Shown piece by piece: positions 6,996-16,060 of a stretch of 64,000 nt of DNA. A model generated the notes under the pieces. The model saw nothing but the letters and a program-made list of their open reading frames with translations. It was not told where the DNA came from and did not search any database. Numbering within the stretch: the first letter of the stretch is position 1; each line of letters begins with the position of its first letter. The translations under genes and the position numbers were made by a program. The DNA comes from Shewanella eurypsychrophilus (GTDB lineage Bacteria; Pseudomonadota; Gammaproteobacteria; Enterobacterales; Shewanellaceae), in the NCBI RefSeq assembly GCF_007004545.3, contig NZ_CP045503.2:4682102-4746101 (forward strand). Reading direction: 5' to 3'.

Positions 6996-7476
6996 TATAC
7001 TTGGAATTCTTGCTGTCGTCGCAATGCCTAAATTTATCAATATATCTGAAGATGCACACGTATCAACGGTCAAAGGCACTGGCGGCGCATTCAAATCAGG
7101 AATCAACCTTGCCCATAGCGTATGGGCTGTACGTGTGGGTTCGGGACCTGCCGACGACTTACCGACTTTTGGCGATAATGAGTCTGGTGAGATGGACTTT
7201 AATGATAACGGTTGGCCTGCACAGCATTGGGGAACGGCGGATTCAGAAGGCGACTCTCCTCAGCTCGACAACACCGATGACTGCATTTCAGTTTGGCAAA
7301 CAATTTTTGCAGGCGACGAGCCAACTGTCTCAAATGATATCAGCAATGAGACCGACTATGTGGCGGTTTATAATTCTGATAACTCGTGTACTTATACCTA
7401 TTCAGCCAACACTAACCTGAGTATCACTTATGACTCTCTCGACGGCAGTGTAACTATCGATGCAGATCCTACATAA
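6922..7476 (+). CDS. Type IV prepilin-like protein, MshA-like (first of two)
   Basis: The start at 6922 gives a leader MNSHRSRNSKAAG followed by the prepilin peptidase site G|FTLIELVVVIIILGILAVV with Glu5 conserved, then AMPKFINISEDAHVST. This closely follows the MSHA major pilin family. A C-terminal pair of cysteines (DDCISVWQT and NSCTYTYS) can form the usual D-loop disulfide. It would be processed by PilD and assembled into a pilus or pseudopilus. No assembly genes are adjacent, so it must use machinery encoded elsewhere. It is a paralogue of the next gene, with shared blocks such as VSTVKGTGGAFKSGI, pointing to tandem duplication. Confidence 0.85.
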   Translation: MMNSHRSRNSKAAGFTLIELVVVIIILGILAVVAMPKFINISEDAHVSTVKGTGGAFKSGINLAHSVWAVRVGSGPADDLPTFGDNESGEMDFNDNGWPAQHWGTADSEGDSPQLDNTDDCISVWQTIFAGDEPTVSNDISNETDYVAVYNSDNSCTYTYSANTNLSITYDSLDGSVTIDADPT

Positions 7477-7519
7477 AAACTAAAAACGATAATTGTATAG
7501 AAAGGCGTAACTAAACCGC

Positions 7520-8044
7520 ATGAAAAAAGTCGCAGGCTTTACCCTGATTGAGCTGGTCGTGGTGATTATCATCTTAGGGCTCTTAGCGATCGTCGCCCTA
7601 CCCAAATTTATCAACATCAAGCAAGATGCTCAGGTATCGACGCTGCAAGGAACTGGTGGAGCATTTGCAGCAGGGATTAAACTTGCCAATGTAAAATGGG
7701 CTGCCGAAGGAAACTCTGGTCCCGTTGATAATTTGCAAGTCTACGATGGTGGACAAGCAGGACAACTCGATATCAATTTATGGGGTTGGCCAGCACAAAA
7801 TTATCCACCCTTTGAATCTAGCCCCAGACTGAATAATACCAACGACTGCATGTCAGTATGGCGAACAGTGCTACAAGATGCGCCTACCGTTTCGACCTCA
7901 ATCGATGTTGCCGACTCAGATTACCGCGTGAGCTACATCTCCCCAGACCAATGCCAATTCTTCTTCAATGAGTTGCCAGCATTATCTATCTATTACGATT
8001 CTCGCGATGGTTCAGTGATCACAGATTCAGATCCAACGACATAG
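7520..8044 (+). CDS. Type IV prepilin-like protein, MshA-like (second of two)
   Basis: A short leader MKKVAG precedes FTLIELVVVIIILGLLAIV, the prepilin peptidase site and N-terminal helix. The rest parallels the upstream pilin: VALPKFINIKQDAQVSTLQG, a GWPAQN motif, NDCMSVWRT and DQCQFFF as the candidate disulfide pair, and a closing YDSRDGSVITDSDP that matches YDSLDGSVTIDADP in its neighbour. 174 residues. The 43-bp gap suggests co-transcription. Divergence in the middle and conservation of the ends is typical of surface-exposed pilins under diversifying pressure. Confidence 0.87.
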   Translation: MKKVAGFTLIELVVVIIILGLLAIVALPKFINIKQDAQVSTLQGTGGAFAAGIKLANVKWAAEGNSGPVDNLQVYDGGQAGQLDINLWGWPAQNYPPFESSPRLNNTNDCMSVWRTVLQDAPTVSTSIDVADSDYRVSYISPDQCQFFFNELPALSIYYDSRDGSVITDSDPTT

Positions 8045-8058
8045 AAGCTCAAGGAAAG

Positions 8059-8084
8059 GTCCTAGGTCCTAGGTCCTAGGTCCT
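8059..8084. repeat. CTAGGTC tandem repeat
   Basis: Four near-perfect 7-bp units of the type GGTCCTA follow the second pilin gene. Member of the CTAG intergenic family. Confidence 0.6.
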
Positions 8085-8210
8085 CCAACCCTGACCCAGA
8101 TCTCATATAAATGATAAGAGTGCTTCATTAATGGCTAATTTACGTTAGTATTCGGTCACGAAAATTTCGATTACCTTCTTATTAAACTATTATAAAATAG
8201 CGAGAGCATT

Positions 8211-8570
8211 ATGTCAGAAGCAGAAAAAGAGACCACAATCTTTCAATTGGCCGATCAGTTTATTGCCCTTGCCAATGAGTTAAGTGCGAAAGAACAAGAT
8301 GTTAGCAAAGTAGGCACAGCAATGCGTTTTGCAGCCTCTCGTTTCAATGCGTTCGAAGCATCTCTTAAGTCTGCCGATCTGTCTGCAGAAAGAGATAATG
8401 CCATTGAATGGTTTACTAGCGAATACAAAGAGATGCTTACAGACAATCTGAATGATCATATTAAAAACCCGCCAGCATCTTCAAAGCAAGAGGCTAAAGA
8501 GCCAGCATCTTCAAAGCAAGAGGCTAAAGAGCCAGCTAATGATGACGCGGTTCAAGTTTTTACTAGTTAA
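8211..8570 (+). CDS. DUF3144 family protein
   Basis: 119 residues. The block FQLADQFIALANELSAKEQD followed by RFAASRFNAFEASL and IEWFTSEYKEMLTDNLNDHI is the DUF3144 pattern, a small helical soluble domain of unknown function widespread in gammaproteobacteria. The C-terminal tail is a low-complexity extension made of PASSKQEAKE twice, produced by an exact 30-bp tandem duplication at 8471-8530. Preceded by a promoter-like AT-rich region and followed by a CTAG repeat and a strong terminator. Confidence 0.82.
   Translation: MSEAEKETTIFQLADQFIALANELSAKEQDVSKVGTAMRFAASRFNAFEASLKSADLSAERDNAIEWFTSEYKEMLTDNLNDHIKNPPASSKQEAKEPASSKQEAKEPANDDAVQVFTS
8471..8530 (+). repeat. Exact 30-bp tandem duplication inside the DUF3144 gene
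   Basis: Two identical 30-bp units, beginning GCCAGCATCTTCAAAGCAAG, encode two copies of a 10-residue segment. The lack of any difference between the copies suggests a recent slippage or recombination event. Confidence 0.9.
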
Positions 8571-8642
8571 GAAAAGTTTCTAGGTGCTAGGATTGAGTTC
8601 CTAGGACATAGCTCGGAGCGCTATCTCGCTCAGAGAAAGAAT

Positions 8643-8680
8643 AATGCCATCGTTCAGTGAATCACTGCGATGGCATTTTA
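8643..8680. terminator. Bidirectional intrinsic terminator
   Basis: AATGCCATCG and CGATGGCATT are perfect 10-bp arms with a further CAGTG-AAT-CACTG inner stem; T-runs lie on both strands. It separates the DUF3144 gene from the convergent LysE-type gene, with CTAG elements on either side (8577-8615 and 8685-8725). Confidence 0.8.
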
Positions 8681-8748
8681 ATTTCTAGGACTTAATTCCT
8701 AAGTCCTAGAACCTAGGAACTAGCGCCTCATCCCTCGCAACCTCCAAC

Positions 8749-9363
8749 CTAAATCGTCACTATTACCCGTACAGCTAACAAGATAAGTACCACGCCCGAT
8801 AGTTTATCGATTAATGCCGCCTTGGCTCTAAGCTTTGGCAACACTGACTTGTGAGATAACACCATAGCAATCACTGTGTACCACAAACCATCGATGATCA
8901 GCGGAGTAAAAACGATTAACGACTTGCCCCATAAGCTGTCAGCTACCATCACAAATTGACTAAACAGCGCCAGAAAAAACAGTAATATTTTAGGGTTAAA
9001 CAGTGAGATAGCTAAACCATCTCTCGCTGCAGTAAGTGCATCAGTCGACTTACCCGCCGCTAACTTCTGTGACATGCCGCCTTTTGAACGTAACGCTTGC
9101 ACGCCCATCCAGGCCAGATAAAGCGCACCCATGATGGCAATGCCATTAAAGACCATAGGGGCTTGTTTAAGCACCACTGCCAATCCCAACAAGGTGACTA
9201 AGGCATAGATACCTATGCCGATAGAGTGAGCCCAAGCACAGATAATCCCCTTATCTCTGCCTCCGCCTAAGGTGTGCCTCACTACCATGGCCAAACTCGG
9301 CCCCGGAGACATGGCGCCTAAACAACAGATGGCTACCAAACTAAGCCAAGCAGTAAAACTCAT
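8749..9363 (-). CDS. LysE/RhtB-family amino-acid exporter
   Basis: 204 residues with five to six hydrophobic segments. The N-terminal signature AMSPGPSLAMVVRHTLGGGR is diagnostic of the RhtB/LysE family, inner-membrane exporters of amino acids such as homoserine, threonine or lysine. LYLAWMGVQALRS and SLFNPKILLFFLALFSQFV are further family blocks. Substrate cannot be assigned. Isolated gene, with the terminator of the following TonB receptor gene upstream of it. Confidence 0.9.
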   Translation of the reverse strand: MSFTAWLSLVAICCLGAMSPGPSLAMVVRHTLGGGRDKGIICAWAHSIGIGIYALVTLLGLAVVLKQAPMVFNGIAIMGALYLAWMGVQALRSKGGMSQKLAAGKSTDALTAARDGLAISLFNPKILLFFLALFSQFVMVADSLWGKSLIVFTPLIIDGLWYTVIAMVLSHKSVLPKLRAKAALIDKLSGVVLILLAVRVIVTI

Positions 9364-9521
9364 ACTATTTCCCTAACCTTCAAATTTTCAATGAATCGAT
9401 ACCAGTCACAATAACTCACTCAAATAGCTTACAAACATTACCGAGTCTAAGCAAAACTCATTTTAAGTCGCGCACCTTTTCCCTTTGAGGTGGCCCTTAA
9501 CTTTGGGAGCAACAGACATAA

Positions 9522-9547
9522 AAAATGGCTGCGTGTGCAGCCATTTT
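9522..9547 (-). terminator. Intrinsic terminator of the TonB receptor gene
   Basis: AAAATGGCTGC-GTGT-GCAGCCATTTT is a perfect 11-bp hairpin just downstream of the leftward receptor gene, with a T-run on the minus strand. Confidence 0.75.
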
Positions 9548-9581
9548 CATTTCAGGTGTTAGTCGCTATTCACACTCACTA

Positions 9582-12155
9582 CTAGAAAGTGTAGTTAACA
9601 CGACCGTAGTAGAATCCACCGTTATAATCGAATGGCCCACTTTCATAATAAACGCCACCAAGCTCGCCTAAAGTACCATCTTTCAGCTTGTGCGCTTCTT
9701 GATCAAAGATGTTATTCGCACCTACTGAGAAAGTTAAACTGTCAAGCACTGCATAGCTCACTTCCAGATCAATGGTCACAGCTGCATCTGCCACTTCAGA
9801 TCCCCATTCAGTAGTATCATCGGCGTGAGTTGCATAATATTCGCCGAAGTAATTAGCTCTAAGTGTAGTACGTAACCTTTCCCATGATTGCCCCCACGTG
9901 AATGTCGCTCTATGAGCTGGAATACCGTCCTCTAAACGACGAACTTTTCCTTCATCAGTTGTATCGGGATCAAATTTATCAACGCTGGTATCGGTCCATC
10001 CATAAGCCAAACTGAGGTTAGCATCGCCACTTAAGAATGCAGCCTCATAAGAACCGACGATATCGATGCCTTGCGTGGTTGTATCAAAGTCATTGGTATA
10101 AAAGGTCACTGCAGAGATAAGCTCTGGATGCTCAACGCCAGCTTCTCTAAGCTCATCGTAATCCTCCTCCTCTACCGTGATTTGACTCGACTGAGCAATA
10201 CGCCCACTCACTTCAATGTTGTAATAATCTACTGTTAAAAAGAAATTCTCGTACTCAAAAACAGTACCTAAGGCATAACTTATAGATTCTTCAGGGTTTA
10301 ACACTTCACCACCATAGAAAGCCGCAAGCGGATTAGTTGGAGGCGCTATGAAGGTCTGGATCAGGTCCCCATTCACGATTGAAGTTTGTGTATTAACAAC
10401 GTTCTCTTGACCCACTGTTGGCGCTCTAAACCCCGTGCTGTGAGAAGCTCGAAATGATAGGAAGTCTGTCGCAGAATATTGAGTCGAGATTTTGTAGTCA
10501 AGTGTGTCTCCGAAGGTAGAGAAGTCTTCATAACGCAGTGCTACACCCAATAACCAATCATCAGTAATGTAGCCTTCAACATCAGCGTAGACACCAATGT
10601 TATTGCGAGAGTTTTTACCTGCCGACTCAGGACCAAAACCTTTAAAGCCATGAGAACCAATATTGAAACCTTGATCAGCATAAGGTCCAGCTATCCAAGA
10701 TGCTTCTTCACCTTGTGTGATCTCAAATGACTCCTCTCGCCACTCAAAACCTGTCGCAAAGCTTATGTCCTCAAGGCTGCCAATAGAAAACAGTCGTGAA
10801 AAATCAATATTGACTGTTGTTTCAGCCTGCTCATAAGCCCCTGTCTCAAAATCTGTTGGTGTATCTAAGCCTAGAGATGGGTTTAATGAATTACGTAAGC
10901 TAAACGTCGATTTGTTATTTCCCATTCCAGCACTGGCATCATAACTCCACTCACCAATATCACCTTTTACACCAGCAAAAAATGAATGGTCTTCTACAGT
11001 ACCGGCAAATTGAGGTGTATATCCGCCCGGCCTAACCTGATTCATAGAGAAACAATTCGGGTCGGCTAACATGTCCAGATACGCCTGACTCGTCAGTACG
11101 TTGCCGTCAACAGTATTGCCATTAGCGTCCGTTACTTTAGGGATCGGAACCACATTACAGGTAGACTGATCACCATTTACGGCACCAACCAATAACGTCT
11201 CACCATCATCGACCGAATAGACGTTGCCACGGTTATGCGGATTACGATAATAAAAACCGCCCACGACATCTCTTGAAGACAAGTTACCAAATGCATAAAG
11301 TTGAACATTTTCATTAATATCAAAACCTGAATTTACAAATACAGTGTAATCATCTTTGATTTCAGGATTACCCCAGACTTGAGCGGGGTCATTAACATCA
11401 GTATTGCCCTGTTCTATCAGGTTTGCAGCATCAGGACGCTGGACACTTCGACTCGTCGCATCTGCTGTTTTATATTGAGCACTGATATTAACAAAACCAC
11501 TGTCAGTAAGAGGTAAGCCAATATTGCCATCAATCGTTGTTGTCGCACCATCACCTTCGTAATACTCACCTTGACTGACAGTAATCGAGCCACCTTCGGC
11601 ATCATCTTTTAAAACAAAGTTCATCACACCTGCAATCGCATCAGAACCGTATTGCGCTGAAGCACCATCTCTTAAGACTTCTACTTGTTTTAATGCAGCC
11701 CCTGGAATAACTGAAATATCTGGGCCCTGAGCACCATCATTAATACCACCGCCCTGAAATGCAATCACAGAAGCACGATGACGACGCTTACCATTAACTA
11801 ATACCAAGGTGCTATCTGAAGGCAACCCCCGTAGGTTAACTGGACGCACTAAGGTTGCAGCATCACTGATTGGCTGTGCTCTTGAGTTAAAAGAAGGCAC
11901 TGAGGTCACTAACATATCAATCATGTCAGTTGAGCCATTCTTTCTTAAATCTTCGCTATCGATAATATCGATAGGAACTGGTGAGTCACCAACTGAACGT
12001 GGCGCAGCTCGTGAACCTATGACTGCAATTTTTTCTACGTTATCTAGCTTTGTCTCTTCTTCAGCCATAGCTTGTGTGCTGATCGAGGCCCCGGATAGCG
12101 CAATTGAAACCGCTAAGCTCAATGAGCTCACGGTAAATCTTTTTTTGTTATTCAT
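9582..12155 (-). CDS. TonB-dependent outer-membrane receptor, probably iron-regulated
   Basis: 857 residues from the ATG at 12155 (MNNKKRF), preceded by a GAGAT-type site. Signal peptide with SLSLAVSIALSGASISTQAMA, then a plug domain with IAVIGSRAAPRSVGDSPVPI (TonB-box region and plug start), VNLRGLPSDSTLVLVNGKRR, and VEVLRDGASAQYGSDAIAGV, followed by a long beta-barrel with the terminal aromatic residue (RVNYTF). It imports a large substrate across the outer membrane using TonB energy. The substrate is unknown, but a strong Fur box about 90 bp upstream suggests an iron compound such as a siderophore. Divergent from the sigma54 activator gene. Confidence 0.92.
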   Translation of the reverse strand: MNNKKRFTVSSLSLAVSIALSGASISTQAMAEEETKLDNVEKIAVIGSRAAPRSVGDSPVPIDIIDSEDLRKNGSTDMIDMLVTSVPSFNSRAQPISDAATLVRPVNLRGLPSDSTLVLVNGKRRHRASVIAFQGGGINDGAQGPDISVIPGAALKQVEVLRDGASAQYGSDAIAGVMNFVLKDDAEGGSITVSQGEYYEGDGATTTIDGNIGLPLTDSGFVNISAQYKTADATSRSVQRPDAANLIEQGNTDVNDPAQVWGNPEIKDDYTVFVNSGFDINENVQLYAFGNLSSRDVVGGFYYRNPHNRGNVYSVDDGETLLVGAVNGDQSTCNVVPIPKVTDANGNTVDGNVLTSQAYLDMLADPNCFSMNQVRPGGYTPQFAGTVEDHSFFAGVKGDIGEWSYDASAGMGNNKSTFSLRNSLNPSLGLDTPTDFETGAYEQAETTVNIDFSRLFSIGSLEDISFATGFEWREESFEITQGEEASWIAGPYADQGFNIGSHGFKGFGPESAGKNSRNNIGVYADVEGYITDDWLLGVALRYEDFSTFGDTLDYKISTQYSATDFLSFRASHSTGFRAPTVGQENVVNTQTSIVNGDLIQTFIAPPTNPLAAFYGGEVLNPEESISYALGTVFEYENFFLTVDYYNIEVSGRIAQSSQITVEEEDYDELREAGVEHPELISAVTFYTNDFDTTTQGIDIVGSYEAAFLSGDANLSLAYGWTDTSVDKFDPDTTDEGKVRRLEDGIPAHRATFTWGQSWERLRTTLRANYFGEYYATHADDTTEWGSEVADAAVTIDLEVSYAVLDSLTFSVGANNIFDQEAHKLKDGTLGELGGVYYESGPFDYNGGFYYGRVNYTF

Positions 12156-12246
12156 GGTTTTTAATCTCATTTAATTATTATAATTTTTCTGACCATTGCG
12201 CTAAAAAGAGCACGTTCAACCCTGAACAAAAATGGTACCCCCAGAA

Positions 12247-12265
12247 AGTAATGATAAACATTACC
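12247..12265 (-). promoter_or_regulatory. Fur box upstream of the TonB receptor gene
   Basis: AGTAATGATAAACATTACC matches the 19-bp Fur consensus GATAATGATAATCATTATC at 15 of 19 positions and is itself a near-perfect palindrome (GTAATG/CATTAC). It lies 92 bp upstream of the receptor start, within a 550-bp AT-rich intergenic region (12156-12706) in which I see no further gene. Confidence 0.7.
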
Positions 12266-12636
12266 AATACTTTTTATAACAAAAATAAAACAAGATCCAT
12301 TTTTAATTTATTAAGGTCTAAAGTAAGAAAAAAAGTTTATGCACAAAAAGCGACTTTTGGTGACTTATTATTCGAGGTTAACTGAATATAAATTCTAAAC
12401 TTATTATTCACCCAACGTTTAAAACAGTCAAAACTGAAACAATTATTTAACAAGATTATTTGTACCCATTCGAAACATCTACAGTTTTAAATAAGTAGCC
12501 ACTCCAAGTAACGAACAAAAATCAAACTAAAACCTAAGTGAGAAAGATCCGAGTAAAACAAAAGCTAAAGACGTTAATACTGCAGGAATCGTTAAAGAAA
12601 TAGCTGAGAAGTAATACCAAAGGGGTAACTAAATAG

Positions 12637-12654
12637 TTCACGATATATCGCGTG
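12637..12654. promoter_or_regulatory. Candidate activator binding site upstream of the sigma54 activator gene
   Basis: TTCACGATATATCGCGTG contains the palindromic core CGATATATCG. Its reverse complement recurs at 14219-14234 upstream of ccoG, so the same protein probably binds both. Placed about 55-70 bp before the activator's start, it suggests autoregulation. Confidence 0.6.
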
Positions 12655-12706
12655 TTTATATTTTTGATTACACTGTAGATGAACTTGATGCTTTTAAGGT
12701 GACTAG

Positions 12707-14155
12707 ATGACCGACTCAACTCAGCTAAATATCGATAGCCATGCAGACTTTCTCCCGGAAAATAAATTGCTGCTCAACGCCGTAGGCGAAGGTATTTACG
12801 GATTCGATCTTAACGGTAATGCGGTATTTATCAATCCTGCAGCCGAGCGCATGACAGGCTGGAAAAATGAGGAGCTACTTGGACGTAATATCCATGACTG
12901 TCATCACCATAGTCATGCCGATGGCAGTCATTACCCTCAAGAAGAGTGTCCAATCTACAATACCTTGAATGATGGTATCGCCAGAGAGATCAGTCATGAT
13001 GTCTTCTGGCGCAAGGACGGCAGCAGCTTTCCAGTTCACTATACGTCGACACCGGTTTACAAGTCCGGAGAACTCATCGGTGTTGTCGCGATATTTCGTG
13101 ACATCACAGTACAGAAGCAGACTGAAGACTCACTCAGACAGGCTTTAGAACAAGTTCAAGCCATGTCAGAGAAGCTAGCCAACGAAAACCACTATTTACT
13201 TGCTGAGCTGGCAGACAGAACGGGCGATGTAGGCATATCGGGTGAGAGCGACATCATTAAGCAGATGATTTCACAGATAAAGCTGGTAGCAAACACTAGC
13301 AGTACCGTGTTGATCACGGGTGAGAACGGCACAGGTAAAGAACTAGTAGCACGTAACCTACACAAGTTGAGTGACCGCAGTGACAAACCTATGGTTAGCG
13401 TTAATTGTGCCGCATTTTCTCCGGCTCTATTAGAAAGTGAGCTGTTTGGTCATGAGAAAGGCGCATTTACCGGTGCGATAAGTAGACGTAAGGGCCGTTT
13501 CGAGTTAGCAGATAAGGGCACCCTATTTCTCGATGAAATAGCAGAATTGAGCCTAGAAGCACAGTCTAAGCTGCTCAGAGTCATACAAGAACAGGAATTT
13601 GAACGTGTCGGAAGTAGTGAATCAATCAAACTCGATATCAGGTTAATTGCTGCTACTCATCACGATTTACTAAAGCGAGTCGATCAAGGTTTATTTCGTA
13701 TGGATCTTTTCTATCGTTTGAATGTTTTTCCTATCAAGGTTCCCCCGCTCAGAGAGCGTCCTAATGATATCCCTTATTTAGTCAGTCATATTGTCAACGA
13801 ACTCAATAGAAAGTTAGGCAAAAAGCTCAAAGGTGTTAGTAAGCAAAGCTTGAAAAACCTCATGGCTTATACATGGCCAGGTAATGTGAGAGAACTGCAA
13901 AATGTACTTGAAAGGTTTAGTATTCTTGCGGATAGTCAGATTTTACGGATCCCGAAAATCACCATTTCAAACACTGAGGCAACGGCCAGCAGATCTCGAA
14001 CCTTAAGTGAATTAGAAGCCGAGCATATCACACACACTCTGCAGCAACTCAATTGGCGGATTTCAGGCCCCCTCGGTGCTGCAGCCTTATTAGGCTTGCC
14101 GGCTAGCACCCTAAGATCACGTATGAAGAAATTAGGCATTCAACGCACCACTTAG
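12707..14155 (+). CDS. PAS-domain sigma54-dependent transcriptional activator
   Basis: 482 residues in three parts: a PAS domain (about 20-135), an AAA+ domain with Walker A GENGTGKE (205-212), the sigma54-contact loop GAFTGA (252-257), Walker B TLFLDEIAEL and WPGNVREL, and a Fis-type helix-turn-helix at the C-terminus (GPLGAAALLGLPASTLRSRM). The PAS domain contains a cysteine/histidine-rich stretch, DCHHHSHADGSHYPQEECPI (64-83), that could bind a metal, haem or react with a redox signal. It should activate a sigma54 promoter by ATP-driven remodelling. The ccoG-type gene 230 bp downstream has such a promoter and a copy of the candidate binding site, so it is the likely target. Confidence 0.9.
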   Translation: MTDSTQLNIDSHADFLPENKLLLNAVGEGIYGFDLNGNAVFINPAAERMTGWKNEELLGRNIHDCHHHSHADGSHYPQEECPIYNTLNDGIAREISHDVFWRKDGSSFPVHYTSTPVYKSGELIGVVAIFRDITVQKQTEDSLRQALEQVQAMSEKLANENHYLLAELADRTGDVGISGESDIIKQMISQIKLVANTSSTVLITGENGTGKELVARNLHKLSDRSDKPMVSVNCAAFSPALLESELFGHEKGAFTGAISRRKGRFELADKGTLFLDEIAELSLEAQSKLLRVIQEQEFERVGSSESIKLDIRLIAATHHDLLKRVDQGLFRMDLFYRLNVFPIKVPPLRERPNDIPYLVSHIVNELNRKLGKKLKGVSKQSLKNLMAYTWPGNVRELQNVLERFSILADSQILRIPKITISNTEATASRSRTLSELEAEHITHTLQQLNWRISGPLGAAALLGLPASTLRSRMKKLGIQRTT

Positions 14156-14200
14156 TTGATAGCCTCCCTATGTAACACGACTAACGTCACCACAGAAAAG

Positions 14201-14234
14201 TCACGACATATGACACAAACGCGATATATCGTGA
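14201..14234. promoter_or_regulatory. Candidate upstream activating sequence of ccoG
   Basis: ACGCGATATATCGTGA at 14219-14234 is the exact reverse complement of the site before the activator gene, with core CGATATATCG. A degenerate second copy, TCACGACATATGACA, lies just before it at 14201-14215. The pair ends about 62 bp upstream of the sigma54 promoter, normal placement for an enhancer-binding protein. Confidence 0.6.
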
Positions 14235-14295
14235 CACGGGGGTTTAAACTAATTTTTAATTCACTAGTTTTCAACTGGTTAACAGCAACTCATTC

Positions 14296-14311
14296 TGGCC
14301 TCAGGCTTGCA
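14296..14311 (+). promoter_or_regulatory. Sigma54 promoter of ccoG
   Basis: TGGCCTCAGGCTTGCA fits the -24/-12 consensus TGGC-N7-TTGCW with exact GG/GC spacing. Transcription would start near 14322, about 65 bp before the ccoG start codon. Confidence 0.7.
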
Positions 14312-14387
14312 TTAGATTATTCACTTTGAAGCCTATTCACATTAAAGCTTATCGTCTTTGTGTGAGAGTAAGTCGCCGAGATCAACA

Positions 14388-15884
14388 ATGAGTAAAACCA
14401 ATAATCTAGCCGATAGTGATCTGCTATCGACGAATAGCAAACGAGATGAATTTTCAATAAAAACAAATACCCATGAGTCTATTGCTATAAAACAGATCCC
14501 AAGTCGCTCACCCAATACGCAGCCGAACGCCAGAAACACTAAGATCCATATTAGGGAGCAAAAAGGCTTTTTTCAGCGTATAAGAACAGGATTGAATAGC
14601 CTGTTAGTGGTACTTTTCTTTCTTATGCCGCTTATTCAATATCAAGGCAGGCAAGCCGTTTTGTTCGATCTTGAAGAGCAAAACTTTTTCTTTTTCGGTA
14701 CCACGCTTTGGCCTCAAGACTTTACTTTACTGGCTTGGATTTTAATTACCGCCGCATTTCTACTTTTCTTTATTACTACCTTTTTAGGTCGTGTCTGGTG
14801 CGGTTACTTATGTCCACAAACCGCTTGGACATTTATATTTGTCTGGGTTGAAAATAAAATTGAAGGTAACCGCAATAAACGTCGAACCTTAGATAAGGCT
14901 CCTTGGAATAAGAATAAAATTATTAAGCGAGTGAGTAAGCATCTTATTTGGGGGATCATTGCTCTGTTCACCGGTTGTGGTTTTATCGCTTATTTCGTGC
15001 CAGCGCAGACTGTTTATCCGCAAATTTTTAGCGTTAATGCCAGCTTTTTACTCACTGCTTGGGTATGGTTCTTTGCCATCTGTACTTACGTTAACGCTTC
15101 ATTGATGCGAGAAATGGTCTGCCTACACCTTTGCCCCTATGCTAGATTTCAATCATCTATGTTCGACGCCAACACCATCACTGTGGCCTATGACGCTACA
15201 AGAGGAGAGTCCAGAGGACCACGTAAGCGCAAACAAGAAACCAACTTAGGTGATTGTGTCGATTGTAATTTATGTGTCGATGTCTGCCCGACGGGTATCG
15301 ATATTCGCAACGGATTACAGTATGAATGCATCAACTGTGGGGCTTGCGTCGATGCCTGTAACCAAACCATGGACAAGTTCGGTTACCAAAAGAACTTAAT
15401 CGGCTATCGCAGTGATAACGATTTGGCAGGTAACAAAAATGCACCGCTTAAATCGCTAAAATTTTCTGGTTATGGGATCTGTATTTTGATTATGCTGGCT
15501 GTTATTTCAGCCGATATTTATCTGAAGAAAGACATTCAACTCAATGTGATCAGAGACAGAATGAACCTATATCGTGAAACCTTGGACGATAAAATTGAAA
15601 ATAGCTTTACCCTTAAGATCCGTAATAAGACTCAGGAAAAAAAGATATACCAGATAAACATAACTGGAGATATGGACTATCGACTCAATGGCAGTAGGTT
15701 TGTGACAGTAGAAGCAGGAGAGCAGGTAACTCACCCTATTACAGTGGTCATTGACTCCACCTTTTATGCTACTGGTATGGGTACAGATAGCCATGCTGGA
15801 CATGCAAACATAAGCTTTAAGATCGTCGATATCAGCCTTACCAGTAATCAAGTGTCTCAAGAATCTAACTTTTTCACTCCATAA
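14388..15884 (+). CDS. ccoG: CcoG/RdxA/FixG-type membrane ferredoxin
   Basis: 498 residues from the ATG at 14388 (MSKTNN); an upstream ATG at 14358 is possible. Several membrane helices, including GRVWCGYLCPQTAW, then two ferredoxin motifs, DCVDCNLCVDVCPTG and ECINCGACVDACNQ, each giving a 4Fe-4S cluster ligand set, and a C-terminal Ig-like FixG_C domain in the periplasm. In cbb3 oxidase systems CcoG reduces copper for the oxidase. No oxidase genes are adjacent here, so this may be a second copy with a separate role. Its sigma54 promoter and activator gene point to control by a PAS-sensed signal, likely redox or oxygen related (inference). Confidence 0.88.
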   Translation: MSKTNNLADSDLLSTNSKRDEFSIKTNTHESIAIKQIPSRSPNTQPNARNTKIHIREQKGFFQRIRTGLNSLLVVLFFLMPLIQYQGRQAVLFDLEEQNFFFFGTTLWPQDFTLLAWILITAAFLLFFITTFLGRVWCGYLCPQTAWTFIFVWVENKIEGNRNKRRTLDKAPWNKNKIIKRVSKHLIWGIIALFTGCGFIAYFVPAQTVYPQIFSVNASFLLTAWVWFFAICTYVNASLMREMVCLHLCPYARFQSSMFDANTITVAYDATRGESRGPRKRKQETNLGDCVDCNLCVDVCPTGIDIRNGLQYECINCGACVDACNQTMDKFGYQKNLIGYRSDNDLAGNKNAPLKSLKFSGYGICILIMLAVISADIYLKKDIQLNVIRDRMNLYRETLDDKIENSFTLKIRNKTQEKKIYQINITGDMDYRLNGSRFVTVEAGEQVTHPITVVIDSTFYATGMGTDSHAGHANISFKIVDISLTSNQVSQESNFFTP

Positions 15885-15894
15885 AACAAAGAGA

Positions 15895-15925
15895 AAGGCT
15901 GCTACCTTAACCAGGTAGTAGCCTC
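15895..15925 (+). terminator. Hairpin after ccoG
   Basis: GGCTGCTACCT-TAACC-AGGTAGTAGCC is a strong stem just after the stop codon, without a good T-run. The following 220 bp up to the fadD-like gene hold only AT-rich promoter-like sequence and the site noted at 16061. Confidence 0.5.
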
Positions 15926-16060
15926 ACTCCCCTTATAAAGCGTCTCAACACCTCACTATATAGAGTTAAAACTCTAAAGTTAACATGGTGTTATCCCAAT
16001 CAATTTATTGTGATCTAATTCACAATTTTAGTTGACCTTATCCTATTTTTAGCTCTAATC

